64,000 nt of DNA, from positions 98,745-162,744 of the forward strand of contig JAFGEZ010000004.1 of the NCBI GenBank assembly GCA_016931295.1, given 5' to 3'. Below, in pieces: positions 25,223 through 31,488 of the stretch (position 1 is the stretch's first letter; the number at the start of each line of letters is the position of its first letter). A program made the position numbers and the translations under genes. Source of the DNA: Candidatus Krumholzibacteriota bacterium (GTDB lineage Bacteria > Krumholzibacteriota > Krumholzibacteriia > Krumholzibacteriales > Krumholzibacteriaceae). The notes under the pieces were generated by a model. The model had not been told where the DNA came from and did not search any database. It worked only from the letters and a program-made list of their open reading frames with translations.

Positions 25223-25686
25223 CGAACGCGCGCGCCCTCGCTCTCGCCGCCTGCCTGCTCGCGATCGCGGCAGCCCCGGCCGCGGCCGAGCGGATCGACG
25301 CGGGCGATCACGAGATCGGCGTGATCCTCGGCGAGCCGTCGGGGCTGTCGTACAAGTACTGGACTGCCTGGAACGCGGCGGTCGACTTCGGGCTCGCCTG
25401 GTCCTTCGGCAACGACGGGAACGTCCACATCCACGCCGACTACCTCCTGCACAACTTCGATTTCTTCGAGGACGACCTCGAGAACTTCCCCCTCTACGCG
25501 GGGATCGGCGGGCGCGTCCGCCTCGATGACGACGCGCGGATCGGCCTGCGGATCGTCGTCGGCGCGGAGTACATCCTCGAGGACACGCCGCTCGCCTTCT
25601 TCTTCGAGATCGCGCCGATCCTCGATTTCGCCCCCGAGACCGAGGCGGACGTCAACGGCGGCCTCGGGCTGCGGTACGTCTTCTGA
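25219..25686 (+). CDS. Small outer-membrane or periplasmic beta-strand protein
   Basis: This 155-residue protein has a signal peptide (MTNARALALAACLLAIAAAPAAA). The mature part alternates glycine turns and aromatic strands (GLSYKYWTAWNAAVDFGLAWSF, HIHADYLLHNFDF, GLRIVVGAEYILE, FFFEIAPILDF) and ends in GLGLRYVF with a terminal Phe, as expected for a small beta-barrel inserted by BAM. No family is recognised beyond that. It is translationally coupled to the DoxX gene, so it may work with the rhodanese-DoxX pair or simply share its promoter. Confidence 0.7.
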   Translation: MTNARALALAACLLAIAAAPAAAERIDAGDHEIGVILGEPSGLSYKYWTAWNAAVDFGLAWSFGNDGNVHIHADYLLHNFDFFEDDLENFPLYAGIGGRVRLDDDARIGLRIVVGAEYILEDTPLAFFFEIAPILDFAPETEADVNGGLGLRYVF

Positions 25687-25866
25687 CGGCGCCCGGCGGG
25701 GGGATTCGTCGATGCGCCGGGTGCGCCGCCGCGCCCTCGACGCGTGTTCTTCTTTCCGGAAAATCTCCGGAAAACAGGCTTGCGGTGGGGAACTACATGC
25801 AATATTGTGACATATGATCCACCGGGCGGGGAGCCGCCGGCGCACGAACGACGAAAGAGAGAATAC

Positions 25867-27588
25867 GTGAACAACGAGAACACCGCAGCGAAGAAGAGAC
25901 CGAGCTACGCCTACACCGGCTCCGAGAAGCCGCTCATCGGCGAGACGATCGGCGACATGCTCGCCCGCGTCGCGGCCCGCTACCCCGGCAACGACGCCCT
26001 CGTCAACGTGCCGGACGGCCGCCGCTGGACCTACGGGGAATTCTACGCCGTCTGCCGGCAAGCGGCGAAGGCCTTCATGGCCCTCGGCGTCGAACGGGGC
26101 GACCGCGTCGCGATCTGGGCGACGAACCACCCCGAGTGGGTCATCACCCAGTTCGCCACGGCACTCTGCGGGGCGATCCTCGTGACGGTCAATCCCGCCT
26201 ACCGTACCCACGAGCTCAAGTACGGCCTCGAGAACTCCGAGACGCAGACCCTCGTCCTCGTTCCCGCCTTCAAGAGCTCCGACTACGTCGGGATGCTCTG
26301 CGAGGTGGCCCCCGAGATCCCGTCGAGCGAGCCGGGGAAGATCGAGTCGGCGGCCCTTCCCCTCCTGCGCAACGTCATCCTGATCGGCGAGAGCCGCCCG
26401 GGGATGTTCTCCTGGGAGGAGTTCCTCGCCCTCGGCGACGGCGTCGACGACGCCGCGCTCGATAAGCGCGCGGCCGGGCTCGACATCGACGACGTCATCA
26501 ACGTGCAGTACACCTCGGGAACGACGGGGCTTCCGAAGGGGGCGAGTCTCACCCATCACAACATCCTCAACAACGGCTTCTACGTGGGCGAGACGATGCG
26601 CTTCACCGAGGCCGACCGCCTCTGCATCCCCGTGCCCTTCTACCACTGTTTCGGGATGGTCCTCTCCAACCTCGCCTGCGTCACCCACGGCGCGACGATG
26701 GTCATCCCGGCCGAGTACTTCGACCCGAAGGCCGTCCTCGACGCCGTCACCGCCGAGAAGTGCACGGCGCTGCACGGCGTGCCGACGATGTTCATCGCCG
26801 AGCTCGGCCACGAGGACTTCGCGTCGGCCGACTTCTCGACCCTCCGCACGGGGATCATGGCGGGCGCCCCCTGCCCCGTCGAGGTGATGAACCGGGTGAA
26901 CCACGAGATGAACATGAGCGAGGTCACCATCGCCTACGGGCAGACCGAGACCTCGCCGGTGATCACGCAGACCCCCTTCGACGGGAGCCTCGAGCTGCGC
27001 ACCTCGACGGTCGGCCCGCCGATGCCGCACACCGAGGTCAAGATCGTCGACCCGGAAACGGGGCATATCGTGCCGATCGGCGAGCAGGGCGAGCTTTGCT
27101 GCCGCGGTTACCAGGTGATGCGCGGCTACTACAACAACCCCGAGGCGACGTCCCGCGCGATCGACGCGGCCGGCTGGATCCACACCGGCGACCTCGCCGT
27201 CATGCGCGAGGACACGGCCTGCAAGATCACCGGCCGCATCAAGGACATGATCATCCGCGGCGGCGAGAACGTCTACCCGCGCGAGATCGAGGAGTTCCTC
27301 TACACCCACGAGAAGATCCGCGTGGCCCAGGTGTTCGGCGTGCCCGACGAGAAGTACGGCGAGGAGATCTGCGTCTGGATCCAGCTCGTCGAGGGCGAGT
27401 CGATGACCGACGAGGAGCTCAAGGCGTACTGCAAGGGCAAGATCGCCCACTACAAGATCCCCCGCTACGTCAAGATCACCGACGAGTTCCCGATGACCGT
27501 CACCGGCAAGATCCAGAAGTTCAGGATGCGGGAGATCTCCATCAGGGAGTTCGGCCTCGAGGGGGCCGCGGGGATCGAGACGGCCTGA
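25867..27588 (+). CDS. Acyl-CoA synthetase (AMP-forming), FadD/ACSF2 type
   Basis: This 573-residue enzyme has the full adenylate-forming signature. The P-loop is YTSGTTGLPKGASLTHHN, followed by YGQTETSP, the GWIHTGDLA hinge aspartate, GRIKDMIIRGGENVYPREIE and the C-terminal lysine in TVTGKIQKF. It activates a carboxylic acid, probably a medium- or long-chain fatty acid, to its CoA thioester with ATP. Sequence style is closest to the ACSF2/acyl-CoA synthetase group. The start is GTG 25867; the frame is open further upstream but the extra residues look non-coding. The start has only a weak AGAGAG site. It ends before a bidirectional hairpin. Confidence 0.9.
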   Translation: MNNENTAAKKRPSYAYTGSEKPLIGETIGDMLARVAARYPGNDALVNVPDGRRWTYGEFYAVCRQAAKAFMALGVERGDRVAIWATNHPEWVITQFATALCGAILVTVNPAYRTHELKYGLENSETQTLVLVPAFKSSDYVGMLCEVAPEIPSSEPGKIESAALPLLRNVILIGESRPGMFSWEEFLALGDGVDDAALDKRAAGLDIDDVINVQYTSGTTGLPKGASLTHHNILNNGFYVGETMRFTEADRLCIPVPFYHCFGMVLSNLACVTHGATMVIPAEYFDPKAVLDAVTAEKCTALHGVPTMFIAELGHEDFASADFSTLRTGIMAGAPCPVEVMNRVNHEMNMSEVTIAYGQTETSPVITQTPFDGSLELRTSTVGPPMPHTEVKIVDPETGHIVPIGEQGELCCRGYQVMRGYYNNPEATSRAIDAAGWIHTGDLAVMREDTACKITGRIKDMIIRGGENVYPREIEEFLYTHEKIRVAQVFGVPDEKYGEEICVWIQLVEGESMTDEELKAYCKGKIAHYKIPRYVKITDEFPMTVTGKIQKFRMREISIREFGLEGAAGIETA

Positions 27589-27612
27589 CGGCCGGCGTGA
27601 AATCGCTGCACG

Positions 27613-27647
27613 AAAAAACACGGGGCGGCCCCGGCGGGGCCGCCCCG
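27613..27647 (-). terminator. Intrinsic terminator for the DUF2971 gene
   Basis: CGGGGCGGCCCC (27621-27632) and GGGGCCGCCCCG (27636-27647) form a perfect 12-bp stem. On the minus strand it is followed by TG and TTTTTT, so it terminates minus-strand transcripts; on the plus strand only TTCG follows, so it is weaker for the acyl-CoA synthetase gene. Confidence 0.8.
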
Positions 27648-27651
27648 TTCG

Positions 27652-28281
27652 CTAAATTTCTACAACGCCCTTCGAGCGATTTAATCTCGCCCAAGCCAGA
27701 GGAATGCCACATTCTGCGGCAGAACATTGAATCATTCTCCGCAAGACAAGCGGCATCCGTGATCCGCAAATAACACGTAAGATATTCTTTTTGATGTTCA
27801 AATATTCTGGCAACGGAATGGCTCGAACCTCTTGTTCATGTTTCCAGTGAGATGATTTAATTGTCAGAAGCCTAATATATTCGTCAAGTGATTTGGGGGC
27901 ACAATCTAAAGCGGATACATCATCCACATATTCAATCTCGCGAATGTTTGGATTTCCATCAGGCAGGTTCACTTCGAAACAAAGTCCTTTATGACCATCG
28001 GCATAATGTGACCATAGCAAAGGGTGGTGAAAAGTTTTGGATAAACAGCATATCCTAATTTGCCCAAGCATAGCTTTGTGGACTTCTAGTTGAATTGCAG
28101 CTGCAATCTCCCTGTTCGGCGGGTCAGAATTTGATTCGGCGCCGATATATGGATCGAAGTTCAACCACCCCTCAAAAGGATCGTTGAGGTTTTCAGGGAA
28201 GGCGCCATAAAGCCGCTCATTGAACAATATATCTGCTATATGATCAAGTGGATCAATCCTCTTAAATTTATATAAAATCAT
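27652..28281 (-). CDS. DUF2971 family protein
   Basis: This 209-residue cytoplasmic protein matches DUF2971: N-terminal LYKFKRID, then LYGAFPENLNDPFEG, and the hallmark CLSKTFHHPLLWSHYADGHKGLCFE near residues 78-103. It ends next to a terminator. The gene is AT-rich and its codon use is unlike all its neighbours, so it is probably acquired. Function of the family is unknown; members often sit in variable genomic islands, sometimes near defence genes. The ATG has no ribosome site in its AT-rich leader. It lies downstream of the candidate small RNA on the same strand and might be reached only by read-through. Confidence 0.8.
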   Translation of the reverse strand: MILYKFKRIDPLDHIADILFNERLYGAFPENLNDPFEGWLNFDPYIGAESNSDPPNREIAAAIQLEVHKAMLGQIRICCLSKTFHHPLLWSHYADGHKGLCFEVNLPDGNPNIREIEYVDDVSALDCAPKSLDEYIRLLTIKSSHWKHEQEVRAIPLPEYLNIKKNILRVICGSRMPLVLRRMIQCSAAECGIPLAWARLNRSKGVVEI

Positions 28282-28316
28282 AGTCGCTAAATACTGTTGT
28301 CGTTATATGTGTTTAC

Positions 28317-28385
28317 AAAAAAGCACCTCCGGGATGCAAGCATCAGCAAGATCGAGCTCGCAGCGAAGGTGCCTTGGTAAGGTCG
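28317..28385 (-). ncRNA. Candidate antisense small RNA (putative type I antitoxin)
   Basis: On the minus strand, a promoter (28419-28391) would start RNA near 28385. About 69 bases later comes a hairpin GCAUCC/GGUGC, or an outer GCACCT/AGGUGC stem (28372-28367 with 28328-28323), followed directly by TTTTTT (28322-28317), an intrinsic terminator. Inside the RNA, the complement of 28344-28365 can pair with the first bases of the divergent membrane-protein mRNA (28491-28512): 18 Watson-Crick pairs, three G-U pairs and one mismatch. No reading frame is present in it. The RNA is predicted only; it could instead be an attenuator for DUF2971. Confidence 0.45.
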
Positions 28386-28390
28386 GGATT

Positions 28391-28419
28391 ACGGTAACGC
28401 CGGGAAAATTTCCTGTCAA
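28391..28419 (-). promoter_or_regulatory. Minus-strand promoter for the candidate small RNA
   Basis: TTGACA (28419-28414) is followed after 17 bases by TACCGT (28396-28391). The -35 is perfect, the -10 fair. The spacer holds GGAAATTTTCC, close to a palindrome. A second option is TATAAA at 28430-28425. Confidence 0.5.
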
Positions 28420-28454
28420 CAATTTTTATATTATTTCTTTCTGTGGGCCGAAGG

Positions 28455-28484
28455 TTGACAGGCCTGAATATTTAATGCTATAAT
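28455..28484 (+). promoter_or_regulatory. Perfect consensus promoter for the small membrane protein
   Basis: TTGACA (28455-28460), 18-base spacer, TATAAT (28479-28484), with an extended TGC before the -10. Transcription should start near 28491, leaving a leader of about 110 bases. Confidence 0.85.
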
Positions 28485-28600
28485 TGGTAATAGCAAGATC
28501 GAGCCCGCGGTGTTGGGAGGTTCCGGCAGCTTCGCTTCAGAACGTACAACAGTCCTTGCCGCGGCATAATCGTTTCCTTCCCAGAGAATGGAGAATGGTT

Positions 28601-28792
28601 ATGCCGGCAAAGTATGGGTTTATTGCGCTTGTTGTAACCTTTTTCATTACCCTAATATTTTTTACCACGGAACGAGTATTATCTGAGCCCTCGCTCAGCA
28701 GTACCCATAAACTCGTACTGGTTTGTGTTTCAATAGGAGTAAGCATCAAACTTGTAAGGCTGATTTGGGAGGCGTTGAGAACCCTCGATTGA
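28601..28792 (+). CDS. Small two-helix membrane protein (putative type I toxin)
   Basis: This 63-residue protein starts at ATG 28601, 7 bases after GGAG. Hydrophobic helices span residues about 6-22 (GFIALVVTFFITLIFF) and 37-56 (KLVLVCVSIGVSIKLVRLIW), with a short Ser-rich loop and a basic C-terminal end. I know no family for it. Its AT-rich codons match the DUF2971 gene and not the flanking chromosome. It has the strongest promoter in the window, yet a 110-base leader whose 5' end is complementary to a divergent candidate RNA, the layout of type I toxin-antitoxin loci. It could also be an ordinary small membrane protein. Confidence 0.6.
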   Translation: MPAKYGFIALVVTFFITLIFFTTERVLSEPSLSSTHKLVLVCVSIGVSIKLVRLIWEALRTLD

Positions 28793-28850
28793 GTATTCGT
28801 GCCTATTTCTCCTTCTGTCGGCAATTGATTATTTCTTCGTTATTTCATGC

Positions 28851-30020
28851 TCAGTACTCGATCTTCCTGCCCAGCGAGATGCCGAGGGCCTCGGCGGCGA
28901 GAACGACCTGGCCGTCGGGGTCGACGCGCTTGAGGCGCCGCACGGCCCGCTCGATGGGGGCGTGCTCGATGTCGCGCCCCTTGAGGCAGACCATGTGCCC
29001 CGCGTGCCCCGCGGCGATGAGGTCGACGACGCCCACGCCGAAGCGGGTGGCGAGGACGCGGTCATAGGTCGTCGGCTTGCCGCCGCGCTGTAGGTGGCCG
29101 AGAACGGCCACGCGGCTCTCGAGGGAGGTGCTGTGGGAGATCCGCTCGGCCACCCACCGGGCGATCCCCCCGAGGCGGCCGGGGGTGCCGTCGGGCCCCG
29201 GCTCCTTCTCGTACATCTTGCGGCCGCCCTCGGGGTAGGCCCCCTCGGCGACGACGACGATGCTGAAGCGGCTCCCCTTCTTCTTGCGGGCGTGGATGTG
29301 CTCGCAGACGAAATCGAGGTCGAAGGGGATCTCGGGGATGAGGATCGCGTCGGCGCCGCCGGCGATCCCCGCCTCGAGGGCGATCCAGCCGCAGTCGCGT
29401 CCCATCACCTCGAGGACGAGGACGCGGTGGTGGCTCTCGGCCGTCGTGTGCAGCTTGTCGATGGCGTCGGTGGCGCAGTCGACGGCGCTGTTGTAGCCGA
29501 AGGTGACGTCGGTGACCTCGAGGTCGTTGTCGATCGTCTTCGGCACGCCGACCACCGGCACGCCCTGCTCGTGGATCGCCTGGGCGATCTTCATCGTGCC
29601 GTCGCCGCCGACGGCGATGAGGCAGTCGAGCTTCATCTTCTTCGCGTTTTGGACGATCTCGCCGGTGACGTCCTCGTAGACGATGATCCCGTCTTTCTTC
29701 ACGGGGTAGTCGAGGGGGTTGCCGCGGTTGGAGGTGCCGAGGATCGTCCCGCCGCGGATCTGCAGGCCCCGGACGTCCTTCATCGTGAGCTTGCCGGCCG
29801 CGCCGGCGAGGAGGCCGTCGAAGCCGTCCCGGATCCCCCAGACCTCCCAGTTGTGCTTGAGGGTCGCCGAGCGGACGACCCCGCGGATCACCGAGTTGAG
29901 GCCGGGGCAGTCGCCGCCGCCGGTGAGGATGCCGATCCGCTTCACCTGTTTCGGGTCGAAGCCCGTCGCCCGGTTTTTCTCCTTCGTCTTCGTCTTTCGC
30001 GAGGTTTTCGCTGCAGCCAT
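28851..30020 (-). CDS. pfkA: 6-phosphofructokinase
   Basis: This 389-residue enzyme phosphorylates fructose-6-phosphate in glycolysis. It shows ILTGGGDCPGLN at the start, GGDGT (phosphate-donor site), PKTIDND, MGRDCGWIAL and LGHLQRGG. The Gly in GGDGT at the E. coli 104 site favours ATP over pyrophosphate, but the Lys in PKTIDND at the 124 site is the residue of PPi-type and mixed-group enzymes. This combination is that of the group III (mixed) ATP-PFKs. A 20-residue Lys/Arg-rich N-terminal extension precedes the fold. The ATG has AAAGGA 10 bases upstream. Confidence 0.92.
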   Translation of the reverse strand: MAAAKTSRKTKTKEKNRATGFDPKQVKRIGILTGGGDCPGLNSVIRGVVRSATLKHNWEVWGIRDGFDGLLAGAAGKLTMKDVRGLQIRGGTILGTSNRGNPLDYPVKKDGIIVYEDVTGEIVQNAKKMKLDCLIAVGGDGTMKIAQAIHEQGVPVVGVPKTIDNDLEVTDVTFGYNSAVDCATDAIDKLHTTAESHHRVLVLEVMGRDCGWIALEAGIAGGADAILIPEIPFDLDFVCEHIHARKKKGSRFSIVVVAEGAYPEGGRKMYEKEPGPDGTPGRLGGIARWVAERISHSTSLESRVAVLGHLQRGGKPTTYDRVLATRFGVGVVDLIAAGHAGHMVCLKGRDIEHAPIERAVRRLKRVDPDGQVVLAAEALGISLGRKIEY

Positions 30021-30092
30021 CGCCGTCGTTCCTTTCGTCGTTCCGTATGATCGTGCCGGTGAGCCGCCGGCGGCCTGCCGCCGTCTGACCCC

Positions 30093-30121
30093 ATGCTACC
30101 GTATTCGGCGCCGGGAGGCAA
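30093..30121 (-). promoter_or_regulatory. Promoter of pfkA
   Basis: On the minus strand TTGCCT (30121-30116) and TAGCAT (30098-30093) are 17 bases apart, about 73 bases upstream of the ATG. Confidence 0.45.
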
Positions 30122-30272
30122 ACATGGAGAAGAAAAGCGCGCAGACGCAGCGGCGGGCGCCCGGACGCTTGACCCCCCGGTGCGAATCTGCTATCGTTCC
30201 GGCTCGGAGCGTTTCGTAATCGGTTGACTTCACGATGAGTAACGGACCGTACACATTCCCGGAGGTAGCGGC

Positions 30273-30539
30273 ATGAAGCGATTCGTCATCCTCGCCGTCA
30301 TCCTGGCCGTCGCCCTGGCGGCGGGCTGCTCGAAGAAGGAGCCGGAAAAGGCGAAGACGGGCACCGAGCAGGTCAAGGCGGGCACCCAGACGAGCCTGCT
30401 CGACCCGGTGAGCAAGAAGCCCGTCGACATCCTCTCCACGCCCTACTCCTACGAGTACGACGGCGTGATGTACCACTTCGAGTCGCAGAAGAACCTCGAC
30501 GACTTCAGGAAGGACCCGGCGAAGTACGTGAAGAACTAG
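30273..30539 (+). CDS. Small YHS-like lipoprotein
   Basis: This 88-residue protein has a lipobox LAAGC after a typical signal, then a charged linker and a 45-residue domain LLDPVSKKPVD ... YEYDGVMYHFESQKNLDDF ending in DPAKYVKN. The DPV start, YxYxGxxYxF core and DPxKY end match YHS domains, but the eponymous Y-H-S cysteine-type metal ligands are not evident. YHS proteins often bind copper or heme-related metals in the envelope. The ATG follows GGAGGT by about 6 bases. It is a single gene ending at an intrinsic terminator. Confidence 0.82.
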   Translation: MKRFVILAVILAVALAAGCSKKEPEKAKTGTEQVKAGTQTSLLDPVSKKPVDILSTPYSYEYDGVMYHFESQKNLDDFRKDPAKYVKN

Positions 30540-30632
30540 CGGACGCACCGTCCGCGGGCGCCGCGCCGGCGCCCGCGCAGCCGGGCCCGCCCCTCCGTGC
30601 ATTTTGCACGGACGTTGCGGATCGAGAGACGA

Positions 30633-30658
30633 ACGCCCCCCGCCCGGGGGGCGTTTTC
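30633..30658 (+). terminator. Intrinsic terminator after the YHS lipoprotein
   Basis: ACGCCCCCC (30633-30641) and GGGGGGCGT (30646-30654) pair perfectly around a GCCC loop and run into TTTTCG. Confidence 0.85.
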
Positions 30659-30902
30659 GTTTCCCGTCGTTCCTTCCGGTTCCCCGACGTTCCCCCACGT
30701 TCCCCATCCGTCTGGCCCCGCTGAACTCCCGTTCCGACAAGCGGTTGCCGTGTTTCCTGGGACCTTCGTCCCCTGCCGGGCCTATGCACGCGGGACGGAA
30801 GTCCCGTTTCTTGGCTCGCCGCTTGCCGACTTGCGCTCCCCGAAGGAGTGGCCTCGCCGAGGCGGGGCCTGATGGACAGGAGTCGAAACGGGAGGATTGT
30901 TC
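30659..30902 (+). promoter_or_regulatory. Non-coding structured leader region before the DUF11 cluster
   Basis: No gene is seen here. The first part repeats the word CGTTCC several times. Two perfect hairpins follow: GGGAC-CTTC-GTCCC (30759-30772) and CGGGAC-GGAA-GTCCCG (30791-30806, GNRA-like loop). A third stem GCCTC-GCC-GAGGC lies near 30851-30863. The ribosome site GGAGGA of the next gene is at 30891. It may be a structured mRNA leader; I could not match it to a known riboswitch. Confidence 0.4.
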
Positions 30903-31394
30903 ATGAGAAGGAGTCTCTCGATCGTGGTGCTCCTTCTCGTCGTGACGGCCGGCGCGTCGTCCGCGTTCGCCGGGGGCCCCGCCCTCGTCGGCGACATGGC
31001 GGCGCACAAGATCGTTCTGAACGACGAGAAGGGCGAGGTCGCGGTACCGGCCGAGCAGGTCTACCCCGAGGACGTGGTGGAGTACACGCTCCGCTATCGC
31101 AACTCGGGCGACGCCCCCGCAGCGGGGGTCGCGCTCGTCGGTCCCGTCCCGCAGGGCACCGACTACCTCGACCGGACCGCCACCGATGTCGACGGGCTGC
31201 GCCCGATCTTCAGCATCGACGACGGCAAGACGTACAGCGAGGCCCCGGTCACGTACGTGGTTCTCACGAAGGACGGCGGGGAGGAACGCCGCGAGGCGAC
31301 CCCCGACATGTACACGCACGTGAAATGGGTCATGGGCAACGCGCTCGATGTCGGCGGCGAGGTAACGGTCACCTACCGCGTGCGGGTGAAGTGA
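30903..31394 (+). CDS. Small secreted DUF11-type protein
   Basis: This 163-residue protein has a signal peptide (MRRSLSIVVLLLVVTAGASSAFA) and a single Ig-like DUF11 domain: VYPEDVVEYTLRYRNSGDAPAAGVALVGPVPQGTDYL, typical of the family's 'V.PGD.V.YT....N.G' and 'D.LP....' strands. ATG 30903 is used with GGAGGA 6 bases upstream; an in-frame TTG at 30897 is less likely. It is the first of four consecutive genes for proteins built from this domain and may be a subunit or cap of the same surface structure. Confidence 0.78.
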   Translation: MRRSLSIVVLLLVVTAGASSAFAGGPALVGDMAAHKIVLNDEKGEVAVPAEQVYPEDVVEYTLRYRNSGDAPAAGVALVGPVPQGTDYLDRTATDVDGLRPIFSIDDGKTYSEAPVTYVVLTKDGGEERREATPDMYTHVKWVMGNALDVGGEVTVTYRVRVK

Positions 31395-31488
31395 CCGAGA
31401 CGATTCCCGGCGATACCTGATCACGCCCGCCGGCGGCGCACGGGGGAGCCCGCGCGCCCGAACGGGCAGAAAAGGATGGTGGTTGTAC

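Larger units (their letters stand above)
28345..28508 (+). repeat. Imperfect 17-bp direct repeat
   Basis: AGCAAGATCGAGCTCGC at 28345-28361 recurs as AGCAAGATCGAGCCCGC at 28492-28508 (16 of 17 identical). One copy lies in the candidate small RNA gene and the other at the start of the membrane-protein transcript. Confidence 0.85.

Noticed and set aside
28317-28372. Integron attC site
   Set aside because: The inverted arms do not contain the conserved RYYYAAC/GTTRRRY core, and there is no integrase.
30759-30863. Cyclic-di-GMP (GEMM) riboswitch
   Set aside because: The hairpins lack the conserved GEMM core sequences I know, so it is left as an unassigned structured leader.
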